From Cytobacillus sp. NJ13 (GTDB lineage Bacteria; Bacillota; Bacilli; Bacillales; Cytobacillaceae), in assembly GCA_030348385.1 (NCBI GenBank), contig JAUCFP010000006.1:2414501-2478500 (forward strand): a stretch of 64,000 bases of DNA, written 5' to 3'. The notes below the pieces were generated by a model that was given only the letters and a program-made list of their open reading frames with translations, did not search any database and was not told the origin of the DNA. A program made the position numbers and the translations under genes. Of this stretch, positions 52,386-59,572 are shown piece by piece. Each line of letters opens with the position of its first letter. Position 1 is the first letter of the stretch.

Positions 52386-53444
52386 ATGAGAGAAATAGCA
52401 GTCGAACAATATATCCAAATGGACAACGCAGTTCCGGTCGATGTCAGGTCTCCAATTGAATTTGAGGAGTGCAGCATTCCCGGTGCTGTCAATGTGCCGC
52501 TTTTCACTAATGAAGAACGTGTGGAAATCGGAACCCTATATAAAAAAGAAGGTTCTGATGCGGCTAAGTGGAGAGCGATGGAAATCGTTTCACCTAAAAT
52601 TCCGTCCATGATGCAGAAAATCAGAGACCTGAAAGATGATGGCTTACAGCCTGTCATTTACTGCTGGCGCGGCGGCATGCGCAGTAAAGCGGTTACTACT
52701 TTTATCACATATGCCGGTGTTTCGATCCCCCGTTTAATTGGGGGCTATAGAGCGTACCGTCAATATATACTTGAAAACACAGCAGACTTGATTCCTGAAA
52801 AAGCAGTTGTTCTGCACGGAATGACCGGCGTCGGGAAAACGGATGTGCTGAAAGTGTTAAGCGAAAAAGGATATCCTGTTATTGACCTTGAAGAAATGGC
52901 AGGACACCGCGGATCGATCTTCGGCTCCTTTGGCATGGGAAACGGCAGCACACAGAAAACGTTTGATGCACTATTGTATCAAGCCCTTTCTGAGGTTAAA
53001 GGTTCCCCTTATGTTATTATGGAAGCCGAAAGCAAACGAATAGGCAAGGTTGTTCAGCCGGACGAGCTGCTTGATACCAAAAAAACCGGAATTCATATTG
53101 ATATGTTTTCAAGCATTGAGTCCCGTGTGCAGCGCATCCTCCGTGACTATGTTGAACCTTATCATAAAGAAGAATGGTTCAAGCCCAAAGTTGATGAAAG
53201 TGTTGTGTTTATTAAAAAACGTCTGAAAGATACTGAAATCCGTGAGCAGCTTGATGAATCAGCTGAAGCAGGAAACTACGAGCTATTTATCAAACTTTTA
53301 TTAGAACACTATTACGATCCGCGCTATGCCTTTAAACAGCATGACTATGAAGGCCAATTCCACCATGTGAATGCGGATGATGTGGAAGCAGCTGCACAAC
53401 AAATTATTCACATTATTGAAAATCAAAATGCTCCCGTCCTCTGA
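52386..53444 (+). CDS. mnmH: tRNA 2-selenouridine/geranyl-2-thiouridine synthase
   Basis: 352-aa enzyme replacing sulfur in 2-thiouridine at tRNA wobble position 34, through a geranylated intermediate. The N-terminal rhodanese domain has catalytic Cys93 in IYCWRGGMRSKAV; the C-terminal P-loop domain has GMTGVGKTDVL at 145-155. A selD gene would be needed for selenium use; none is in the window. ATG at 52386 has TTGGAGG upstream; the longer frame to 52281 is rejected. Confidence 0.93.
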   Translation: MREIAVEQYIQMDNAVPVDVRSPIEFEECSIPGAVNVPLFTNEERVEIGTLYKKEGSDAAKWRAMEIVSPKIPSMMQKIRDLKDDGLQPVIYCWRGGMRSKAVTTFITYAGVSIPRLIGGYRAYRQYILENTADLIPEKAVVLHGMTGVGKTDVLKVLSEKGYPVIDLEEMAGHRGSIFGSFGMGNGSTQKTFDALLYQALSEVKGSPYVIMEAESKRIGKVVQPDELLDTKKTGIHIDMFSSIESRVQRILRDYVEPYHKEEWFKPKVDESVVFIKKRLKDTEIREQLDESAEAGNYELFIKLLLEHYYDPRYAFKQHDYEGQFHHVNADDVEAAAQQIIHIIENQNAPVL

Positions 53445-53460
53445 CGCGGAGCATTACTTT
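53427..53460 (+). terminator. terminator overlapping the mnmH stop
   Basis: AATGCTCC (53427-53434) pairs with GGAGCATT (53448-53455), followed by ACTTTTT. The hairpin spans the last codons and stop. Confidence 0.7.
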
Positions 53461-53548
53461 TTGCGAGCGACAAAAGATATATTTTTATAAAACATAGATA
53501 ACTAACTATTTAAATCGGTTGACACTGTGGTATGATGATAATAATATT

Positions 53549-53561
53549 GAACAAATCGTTC
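53549..53561. promoter_or_regulatory. SinR-type operator upstream of first sinR-like gene
   Basis: Palindrome GAAC-AAATC-GTTC. The same 13 bp occurs in inverse orientation at the second sinR-like gene (58340-58352). It lies just upstream of the likely -10 TATAAT (53585-53590). Confidence 0.65.
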
Positions 53562-53624
53562 TTAATATGGAACTATGTATATGATATAATCCTATTACAT
53601 ACAAAATAAGGTGTGTGGTATACG

Positions 53625-53948
53625 ATGATCGGTGATCGTGTAAAAAAACTTCGCCAGGAAAAGAAAATGTCCTTATCTGAGCTTGCAGACCAGGCCGGTG
53701 TAGCAAAATCATATTTAAGCTCACTTGAACGCAACCTGCAAACCAACCCATCGATTCAATTCCTTGAAAAAATCGCGGGTGTTCTGAATGTTCCCGTGGA
53801 ACATCTAATCCATGAGCAGATCAACATGGAAGATCTAGATTCAGAATGGATGAAAATTGTGAAGGAAGCGATGGAGTCTGGGGTTTCGAAGGAACAATTT
53901 CGGGAGTTTTTGGATTTTAATAAGTGGAGAAGCGGACAAAAATCATAG
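53625..53948 (+). CDS. SinR-like XRE regulator (copy 1)
   Basis: 107-aa repressor of matrix genes. The N-terminal XRE helix-turn-helix (MSLSELADQAGVAKSYLSSLERNLQTNPSIQFLEKIAGVL) is followed by a C-terminal SinR/SinI dimerisation helix pair (DSEWMKIVKEAMESGVSKEQFREFLDF). SinR is inactivated by SinI through that domain. Start taken as ATG 53625 with AAGGTG upstream. It converges on the sinI-like gene, unlike the sinIR operon of B. subtilis. Confidence 0.9.
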   Translation: MIGDRVKKLRQEKKMSLSELADQAGVAKSYLSSLERNLQTNPSIQFLEKIAGVLNVPVEHLIHEQINMEDLDSEWMKIVKEAMESGVSKEQFREFLDFNKWRSGQKS

Positions 53949-54047
53949 ATGCAATGAGCCTGAATGTACAGGCTTATTTTTTTGGCAAAATAAAAAGCAT
54001 TTCCATATAGAGATGCCTCTAACAGAAATACTTACAAATACCGGATA

Positions 54048-54194
54048 TTAAGCTTCGATCAGAACCTCTTTGGCTCTGTTATTATGTAAAAACTCTCTAA
54101 TTTCTTCCTTTTGCAGGCCTAAGTTCTTTGCTTCCATAATTAACTGCAGCCACTCCAAATCAATTCCTTTGACCTTTACATTTTGCTCCGTCAA
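54048..54194 (-). CDS. sinI: SinI-like antirepressor
   Basis: 48-aa peptide beginning at a TTG (54194), behind a run GGGGGGAA. Its core GIDLEWLQLIMEAKNLGLQKEEIREFLHNN is the SinI domain that pairs with the SinR C-terminal helices. A longer frame from ATG at 54242 runs back into the riboswitch 3' end and is not the likely start. It is the only gene behind a c-di-GMP-I riboswitch, so its expression should follow c-di-GMP level. A B. subtilis sinI is instead Spo0A-controlled. Confidence 0.82.
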   Translation of the reverse strand: MTEQNVKVKGIDLEWLQLIMEAKNLGLQKEEIREFLHNNRAKEVLIEA

Positions 54195-54224
54195 AATATC
54201 TTCCCCCCAGGATACGTATCGTAT

Positions 54225-54330
54225 TCCAGGCAACCCAGCCATCGTAGTATTTTCTCAATACCTTAGACCCGTGACTTTGCGTCCTCATCTTTCAATGAGT
54301 TTGCCTTTTTCTGCGCCTATCGGCTCAAAG
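54225..54330 (-). promoter_or_regulatory. c-di-GMP-I (GEMM-I) riboswitch upstream of sinI
   Basis: On the - strand all conserved pieces are in order: GGCAAAC (54299-54305), a stem CTCAT/ATGAG capped by a GAAA tetraloop, the core GGACGCAAAG, then GGGTCTAAGG, a second stem GTATT/AATAC, and the closing GGCTGGGTTGCC (54229-54240). These match the GEMM-I aptamer (compare GGCAAACC, GGACGCAAAGCC, GGGCCUAA, GGGGUUACC of Vc2). The sinI ribosome site lies about 25 bases downstream, separated by a GGA-TACG/CGTATCC hairpin, so translation control is likely. Confidence 0.85.
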
Positions 54331-54352
54331 AAATATTTTCCATAGATGTATT

Positions 54353-54382
54353 CTACTATGGGCGTATTGCTAACGTTGTCAG
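54353..54382 (-). promoter_or_regulatory. candidate promoter of the riboswitch-sinI transcript
   Basis: On the - strand CTGACA (54377-54382), an 18-bp spacer and TAGTAG (54353-54358), placing the start near 54346, just before the aptamer. Confidence 0.5.
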
Positions 54383-54482
54383 ATTTTGTATTTTTCGTTT
54401 ATTATTTTAATATTAAATTAATTTGTTTTTCGACAAAGTCCTATATGCTGTAGTTGTTTTAGATTACCTGTACCCTCACCTT

Positions 54483-54749
54483 TTAAAGGAAGTTGTTGTT
54501 AATGGTCGAACTCTTTTTTGAGTAGTAGGAAAGTCCGATTCTTTTTCTGTAGTTTTTGCTGATTTGTTTTATTGAATAGGTGTGCGGAGTTTTGCATTTC
54601 TTAAAGGTCGTGTGGACTGGTTCAAGGGTCATAGCATCCAGAAAGACTTCATTCGTTAAATCAGTGTGGCAGATCGGGCATAGCCAGCTATCCGATTCAC
54701 TGCTGCTATATGAAGGTTTGTGGCATTTATGGCAGTTCTTTCGGTACAT
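54483..54749 (-). CDS. small zinc-ribbon protein of unknown function
   Basis: 88 aa with two CxxC pairs (CHKC at 6-9 and CPIC near 24-27) forming a likely zinc ribbon at the N-terminus, then a basic C-terminal half (KKCKTPHTYSIKQISKNYRKRIG). It has no membrane segment. No family was recognised. It lies between the matrix genes and the sinI riboswitch on the same strand, so a regulatory role in the island is possible but unproven. Confidence 0.6.
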   Translation of the reverse strand: MYRKNCHKCHKPSYSSSESDSWLCPICHTDLTNEVFLDAMTLEPVHTTFKKCKTPHTYSIKQISKNYRKRIGLSYYSKKSSTINNNFL

Positions 54750-54796
54750 TTACAGCCTCCTCATTTGATAAGAATAGTATTTTACTCTATCGGTTA

Positions 54797-55096
54797 TTAA
54801 GTTAGAGCTTCAAAAATCCATAAAACATAAAGTACTAATGTTAATGAATAAAGATAAGCTGCACCTTTTACCAATACCTATACTTTAGTTTCCGGCGGAA
54901 AATTAATCTAAGTTGACAGCAGGATTGAAAAGCCTGAAAAAACAGCTTTAACAAAAAGAAATAATAGGGGTTCTATAGCATATAGAAAATCCATTATTGG
55001 ATTCACTTCTTCAATCAGCGAAAGTCTAATTCCAAAGAACGTCAAGAGACCATCCAGAAGATTAATGAAGGCAAGATACTGCAGAATTTTATTCAT
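54797..55096 (-). pseudogene. DUF5658-like membrane protein broken by two in-frame amber codons
   Basis: The intact-looking start MNKILQYLAFINLLDGLLTFFGI with EEVNPIMDFL matches DUF5658-type small membrane proteins. Reading stops at TAG 54908-54910 (after SILLST). The same frame resumes: nine codons, a second TAG, then VKGAAYLYSLTLVLYVLWIF, a perfect further membrane helix, ending at TAA 54797-54799. The full frame would be 99 aa, the expected family length. Either a two-step nonsense pseudogene or, less likely, amber read-through. Confidence 0.72.
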
Positions 55097-55207
55097 AGGT
55101 TCACCGCTTAATGAGCAGCTTTTTGATTATATTCATTAACTGCTTAGAAAAGTTCTAAACGCGAATAAAAATTAAGGCCTTAAAGAATCAGTTCCTTAGG
55201 CCTTAAT

Positions 55208-55921
55208 CTAATGTTCACTCCGCAGCCTTCTATAACGCCATAATAAAATTACGCTTCCGGCACCTAAAAATAGTGCACCGATAAGTAATAAATTATAATT
55301 ATTAGTTGCGGTATTTGGGAGCTTATTAACCTTCTCTGGAATTACCGTGGCATCTGTGGATGGTGGTGAATTATTAGTTCCCCCTCCAGAATTATTATTA
55401 TCTCCTGATCCGGGAGTCTCGTTGTCGGTTCCAGGATCACCTGTTGCTTCGGCAAGAAAAATGATTTCAACCTCTGCAGCGGAGTTTTGAAACTCATTTC
55501 CCAAATGCTCAGGCATTGTTACTTGGAAAAATAAAGTTTCTTCTGTACCTTTCGCTAATTCTCTGGGAGAGAAGCCTTTAAAGTCTTTAAGTTTCCCTTC
55601 GTAAAGCAGCTTTGTATCTTTCTTAACCTCAAGCTCTAATTCCTCAAAAAGTCCTTTGACAGACTTCGATTTTCCAATGTTAGAAGTATATTTAAAATCT
55701 TGATTGCCATCATTTTTTATCGTTATATTTCGGGGCATCCAGTCCCCTGGTTTTAAATTCTCTACTTTAAATAGGTATCTATTTGAGTTTTCTAAGTTCG
55801 TATTAATATCAATTTCCTTCTCCACTGCTATTGCAGTTTCGTTTCCAAAAACAATTAAGAAAATAAAGCTATAAATAATAAATATTTTTATAGGTTTTGC
55901 CAGTAAACTTTTAACTTTCAT
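55208..55921 (-). CDS. LPNTA-anchored matrix-type surface protein
   Basis: 237-aa surface protein. An N-terminal signal (residues 8-32) precedes a beta-rich domain with NLKPGDWMPRNITIKNDGNQDFKYT, the sort of segment seen in TasA/CalY-type proteins; a Gly/Asn/Ser-rich spacer follows, then LPNTAT, a hydrophobic helix and RRLRSEH. That is a sortase signal of the LPNTA type favoured by class D sortases. It is the last gene of the tapA-sipW-tasA unit, and a class D sortase is encoded nearby at 58744. Probably anchors or caps the fibre. Confidence 0.85.
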   Translation of the reverse strand: MKVKSLLAKPIKIFIIYSFIFLIVFGNETAIAVEKEIDINTNLENSNRYLFKVENLKPGDWMPRNITIKNDGNQDFKYTSNIGKSKSVKGLFEELELEVKKDTKLLYEGKLKDFKGFSPRELAKGTEETLFFQVTMPEHLGNEFQNSAAEVEIIFLAEATGDPGTDNETPGSGDNNNSGGGTNNSPPSTDATVIPEKVNKLPNTATNNYNLLLIGALFLGAGSVILLWRYRRLRSEH

Positions 55922-55992
55922 GGCATTCCCTCACAACGATATATTTAACAAAAGGCGGGAATTTAATTCCCACCCTTTGTTTTGAAATCCTA

Positions 55993-56586
55993 TTATCTTG
56001 CAACACCAGCGCCTTGCTTACCATCAAATGTCCATTTCAGTTCTAAAGAATCGCCTTGGAATTCGTTTTGATCAGCATTGTTTTCTACAAACTCATATTG
56101 TACATAAAGAGTATCAGAAGTACCTGCTGCTAAGTTTCCTCCATTTTCTGCAAACCAACCACTCCAGAAGTTCCCAGCAATAACATCAGGGCTTGAATTT
56201 TTCAGATCATAAAGTGTAGTTGACCAAATTGGCGCGTCTAATTTATCAGCATTAATTAAGAAATTAACACGAATATGTTTCCCAAGATCATCCCCATTAT
56301 TTCCATTTGCATCATTAACTTTATAATCGGTCATCAAATCAATTGTAGCTATATCCAAGGTACCACCATTAACTAGTTGGAATGAACGGAGCATAGTATC
56401 TCCTGGTTTAATATTATTTACATCAATAATGGTTGTTGGATTTACACTTAAATCCAATGTTCCAGCTGCAAATTTAGCAGTAGCTTCTGCACTGTCACTA
56501 AAGTAAGCAAATGTTCCCCCACCAACTAATGAAATACCAAGTGCTGCAGATGCAATTCCCATACCTAACTTTTTCTTAAGATTCAT
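55993..56586 (-). CDS. tasA: TasA/CalY-family fibre-forming matrix protein
   Basis: 197-aa secreted protein. The SipW-type signal has the typical MNLKKKLGMGIASAALGISLVGGGTFAYFSD end, where cleavage by SipW occurs near AYFSD. The mature region (AKFAAGTLDLSVNP, VNNIKPGDTMLRSFQLVNGG) is the TasA/camelysin domain, which assembles into amyloid-like or donor-strand fibres. CalY (camelysin) is the shorter Bacillus cereus type and is equally close. RBS AGGAGGAAG. Located after sipW, as in B. subtilis tapA-sipW-tasA. Confidence 0.9.
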   Translation of the reverse strand: MNLKKKLGMGIASAALGISLVGGGTFAYFSDSAEATAKFAAGTLDLSVNPTTIIDVNNIKPGDTMLRSFQLVNGGTLDIATIDLMTDYKVNDANGNNGDDLGKHIRVNFLINADKLDAPIWSTTLYDLKNSSPDVIAGNFWSGWFAENGGNLAAGTSDTLYVQYEFVENNADQNEFQGDSLELKWTFDGKQGAGVAR

Positions 56587-56672
56587 AATAAAGCTTCCTC
56601 CTCTTACCCCTTTTTGGGTATGTATAATTTTTATATATTGACCCTTGCATTTCTACAAGGAGTGCAACCAAT

Positions 56673-57251
56673 TTAAGCAGTTTTTTCTTCTGAGTCTGTT
56701 TTATTGTTCTTAGGATCAATTTCTCTAATGGCTTGGAAGATGCTAAATACAGCATATCCTAGGAGTAATAGTCCCGGGCCAATAAGCAAAATGGCACTTC
56801 CTTCTTTCGATTGAGCAAAATCTATAAAATATCCTACAAAAGGAATGGTGAAACCAGTGTAAACAGCTCTTACATTGTCAGATAGCACAGGTTCCATGTC
56901 TGCAGTCTTATTGTTATCTCCCTTTGTTTCATACATGACATGATCTCCGCTATTAGTGACTCCGATTATTCGGTGAGTAATTAATTTTTCTTCACTTGCC
57001 TGGAATGTAATGACATCATCTTTCTTGAGAGACTTGCTTTCTTCCGAGCTAAGCGGCTTTACTGCAATAACAGACCCAGTTTGGAAGGTAGGCTCCATAG
57101 AGCCTGATAACACTGTCTTCAGCTGATATCCAAAGGCCTTCGGCTCTCCTCCTGATGCTTTGGAGGAGACCACTAGGAAGGCCATTAAAATTAAATTAAT
57201 GAATAGAACCGCTGTTATAATGTTGCTTATAATTTTCAATGCTTTTTTCAA
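56673..57251 (-). CDS. sipW: ER-type signal peptidase I, SipW
   Basis: 192-aa membrane peptidase that processes TasA and TapA. The Ser nucleophile is in LSGSMEPTF, the His in ITHRIIGV (ER-type Ser-His-Asp set, not Ser-Lys), and GDNNKTAD closes the active site. There are N- and C-terminal membrane helices. TTG at 57251 is one base after the tapA stop and has AGGTGA inside the tapA end; the longer frame through the acidic-repeat overlap to 57368 is rejected, since SipW N-termini begin KKxxKII. Confidence 0.9.
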   Translation of the reverse strand: MKKALKIISNIITAVLFINLILMAFLVVSSKASGGEPKAFGYQLKTVLSGSMEPTFQTGSVIAVKPLSSEESKSLKKDDVITFQASEEKLITHRIIGVTNSGDHVMYETKGDNNKTADMEPVLSDNVRAVYTGFTIPFVGYFIDFAQSKEGSAILLIGPGLLLLGYAVFSIFQAIREIDPKNNKTDSEEKTA

Positions 57252-57252
57252 G

Positions 57253-58095
57253 CTATTCACCTGCCTCATTTGTGCTTTCTTCAGAATTAACCGGAGCTTC
57301 TGAAGCCTTAACCTTGGTATCTTCCGGCTTTGATTCTTCTTTTGGTTTCTCTTCTGACTTTTCTTCAACTACAGGCTGTTCTGCTTTCTGCTCTTCTTTT
57401 GGTTCTTCTTTTGGTTCTTCTTTTGGCTCTTCTTTTGGTTCTTCTGCTGTTTTTTGCTCTGGATTCTCTTGAGGTTTATCTTTTGTTGGTTCAGCTGCTT
57501 CTTTGCCAGTTTGCTCTGTCTTATTGTTTTCTTGTTCCTTGGCAGTCTCTTCTGTTTCATCTGCCTTTTGTTCCGTTTTCTCTTCTTCCACTTTGGAAGT
57601 TCCACCTGATTCTAAAGTAACTATTATTTCTTCACTCCAGAGTTCTCCATTTCCAGGATGATCTTTGTGCTGATAAGCTTTAAACATATAGGATCCACTT
57701 TGCTGAGGAATAAAGGACAATTCTACTTTTTGCCCCTCTTTAATAGGGTCAAAAGCTATTACTCCTGTAATAGACTCACCTTTTTTGGCATTACCTTTCT
57801 CGCTGTAGTAAATTTCATATCTTCCTGCTGACTTCATATCGGAACCAGTATTTTGGATGGTTGCATATATCTTCTGTCCATCATATTTTTGTCCAATGAA
57901 TTTTAGAGAGCTGCAATCCCATTCACCATGCTTCTCATCTTTGGAACACCCAGGCTCTTCTGTCTCCCAAGTACCGGCTTGAATGGTTCCAGTTACTGTG
58001 TCCCTATCACTAAAATATGCATTCGTTTGCCCAGTCAGAGTTGCCGACATCCCAATAAGCAGATACCAGGCAGCCACAAACTTAAATGCAAGCAA
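57253..58095 (-). CDS. tapA: TapA-like fibre assembly/anchoring protein
   Basis: 280-aa (from TTG 58095) SipW-dependent secreted protein. A signal with AYFSD cleavage site is followed by a two-cysteine domain (PGCSKDEKHGEWDCSSLKF) as in TapA, which nucleates TasA fibres, then a long acidic tail with PKEE repeats (residues 180-270). The best ribosome site (AGGAGG) is 55 bp upstream of this TTG and points to an ATA codon at 58143, adding 16 basic residues that complete the signal n-region. The true start is thus uncertain and may be non-canonical. Confidence 0.85.
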   Translation of the reverse strand: MLAFKFVAAWYLLIGMSATLTGQTNAYFSDRDTVTGTIQAGTWETEEPGCSKDEKHGEWDCSSLKFIGQKYDGQKIYATIQNTGSDMKSAGRYEIYYSEKGNAKKGESITGVIAFDPIKEGQKVELSFIPQQSGSYMFKAYQHKDHPGNGELWSEEIIVTLESGGTSKVEEEKTEQKADETEETAKEQENNKTEQTGKEAAEPTKDKPQENPEQKTAEEPKEEPKEEPKEEPKEEQKAEQPVVEEKSEEKPKEESKPEDTKVKASEAPVNSEESTNEAGE

Positions 58096-58168
58096 AAGGA
58101 TTTTATTCTTCTTCCCAAATTTCCTAATCCGTTTGTATCGTATAAGAACCCCCTCCTAGTGAGTTGAT

Positions 58169-58294
58169 GTTCTTTGAATTTATTATTTTCGTTCTTTTTA
58201 TCGAACCGATAAGTTGAGTATAGTCCATCCGTATTATTTTGAAAAATTCCAAATTCAGCCGTTTTTTCGTTTTAAAGAATGTTTTTCGTTCTTT
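58169..58294. promoter_or_regulatory. cluster of GTTCTTT (SinR-like) boxes between tapA and sinR2
   Basis: GTTCTTT occurs at 58169, 58191 and 58288 on the + strand, matching the B. subtilis SinR half-site GTTCTYT. The tapA -10 TATACT lies at 58217-58222 between them, so repression of tapA is expected. Confidence 0.62.
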
Positions 58295-58339
58295 TTCTAA
58301 TAATATCTCGATAATTCTCACTATTTTGTATTTTTTATT

Positions 58340-58352
58340 GAACGATTTGTTC
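58340..58352. promoter_or_regulatory. SinR-type operator inside the sinR2 promoter
   Basis: GAAC-GATTT-GTTC, the reverse complement of the operator at 53549-53561. It sits just upstream of TATAAT (58355-58360), between the expected -35 and -10, so binding would repress sinR2-sortase transcription. Confidence 0.68.
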
Positions 58353-58395
58353 GTTATAATGAAAACATCTTTATAATTTATGATAAGGGAGTATT

Positions 58396-58743
58396 ATGCC
58401 TATGATAGGTGGCCGGATTAAAAGCTTAAGAATCAAAAAAGGATACTCAATTAATGAGCTTTCTGAAAAAGCCGAGGTATCCAAATCGTATTTGAGCTAC
58501 ATAGAGAGAGGCATACAGGAAAACCCTTCATTGCAGGTTTTATCACGAATTGCCAGGACACTGGATGCTAATCTTGAAGATCTGCTGGAAGAGAATAAAT
58601 TAGAAATTACCGATTTGTCTAAGTTGGATGAGGAGTGGGTTTCACTTGTCAAAGAAGCAATCAGGCAGGGAATCACAAAAGAGGATTTCACCTACTATCT
58701 GGAGTTTATTAAATTTAAGAAGATGAATGGAGGGAACGTTTAG
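58396..58743 (+). CDS. SinR-like XRE regulator (copy 2)
   Basis: 115-aa repressor with an XRE domain (YSINELSEKAEVSKSYLSYIERGIQENPSLQVLSRIARTL) and a C-terminal SinI/SinR helix pair (DEEWVSLVKEAIRQGITKEDFTYYLEF). It is a divergent paralogue of the first SinR. Its stop is directly followed by the sortase start (TAG-TTG), so the two are coupled. Divergent from tapA, it probably represses both promoters through the GTTCTTT boxes. Confidence 0.9.
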   Translation: MPMIGGRIKSLRIKKGYSINELSEKAEVSKSYLSYIERGIQENPSLQVLSRIARTLDANLEDLLEENKLEITDLSKLDEEWVSLVKEAIRQGITKEDFTYYLEFIKFKKMNGGNV

Positions 58744-59355
58744 TTGAAGGTTAGAGGCCGTTTGCTGCTTATAGCTGCCTCCTTCATTATTCTAATCGGA
58801 GGCGGATTGGTTCTTTTCTCACTGCAGGAAATGTACGCTCAGGAGAAGAAAACAAAGGATTCCTTAGCCCACGCACAAGAAAGAATTCAAAACGAAATGA
58901 ATAAAGAAAGCAATAGTGTTCTCCAAACAGAACAGCCTGCAGATGTTTCCTTCGAGCAGGGTGAAGCCATTGGCATTTTAAAGATCCCCCGCTTGAAAGC
59001 TGAACTTCCCATTATAGAAGGAACAGATGAGGATGAACTCGAAAAAGGGGTTGGCCATTACTCCACAACTGTATTTCCTGGGCAGCCCGACCAGATTTTA
59101 TTATCAGGGCATCGAGATACAGTATTTCGCAGTCTTGGCGAACTTGAAATCGGTGATATTTTTCTAGTCAGCATGCCATATGGTGAGTTTACATACGAAA
59201 TTACAGATTCAAAGATTGTGGATGCAGATGATACCACCGTAATCCGTTCTACCGCACCTCACGAAATCCTTACTGTTTCCACCTGTTATCCCTTCTCCTA
59301 TGTGGGCAATGCACCATCCCGTTATATCCTGAATGCAAAAAGAATACAAAATTAA
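58744..59355 (+). CDS. class D sortase
   Basis: 203-aa membrane transpeptidase. A single N-terminal membrane helix (residues 4-25) precedes the sortase domain with His in LSGHRDTVF, catalytic Cys in LTVSTCYPFSYVG and Arg in APSRYIL. Class D enzymes of Bacilli prefer LPNTA; the surface protein at 55208 ends with LPNTAT, so it is the obvious substrate. Start is TTG at 58744, with GGAGGG upstream inside the sinR2 end. It is co-expressed with sinR2. Confidence 0.9.
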   Translation: MKVRGRLLLIAASFIILIGGGLVLFSLQEMYAQEKKTKDSLAHAQERIQNEMNKESNSVLQTEQPADVSFEQGEAIGILKIPRLKAELPIIEGTDEDELEKGVGHYSTTVFPGQPDQILLSGHRDTVFRSLGELEIGDIFLVSMPYGEFTYEITDSKIVDADDTTVIRSTAPHEILTVSTCYPFSYVGNAPSRYILNAKRIQN

Positions 59356-59357
59356 GA

Positions 59358-59386
59358 GGCTCTTTCCCCAGGAAAGCGCCCTTTTT
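59358..59386 (+). terminator. terminator of the sinR2-sortase unit
   Basis: GGCTCTTTCC (59358-59367) pairs with GGAAAGCGCC (59371-59380) with one mismatch, followed by five T. Confidence 0.75.
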
Positions 59387-59472
59387 ACTTTCTTCTAGAC
59401 AAACCCCCTTCCCCCATAAAAGAACCTGTACATATCCTTCACTATATGGGTTTCCAGAAGGGACGTATCCAG

Positions 59473-59541
59473 ATGATTAACTTCTTAAGATTAGTGCTTT
59501 ATTTAGGCATTCTCATTACAGCTATCATTCTATCAGTATAA
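59473..59541 (+). CDS. 22-residue hydrophobic membrane peptide
   Basis: ATG at 59473, behind GAAGGGA, encodes MINFLRLVLYLGILITAIILSV, a single membrane helix with one charge. It ends exactly at a strong terminator. The defined start, ribosome site and terminator support a real short gene, but there is no conservation evidence. Toxin-like and leader-like peptides look similar. Confidence 0.45.
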   Translation: MINFLRLVLYLGILITAIILSV

Positions 59542-59570
59542 AAAGCCAGACTCTCAAAGTCTGGCTTTTC
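59541..59570. terminator. bidirectional terminator (small peptide / psuG remnant)
   Basis: Perfect 11-bp arms AAAAGCCAGAC (59541-59551) and GTCTGGCTTTT (59559-59569). Confidence 0.9.
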
Positions 59571-59572
59571 CT

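Noticed and set aside
57330..57620. Leucine-rich + strand frames opposite tapA
   Set aside because: They arise from the acidic PKEE repeat of tapA read in reverse, with no start signals.
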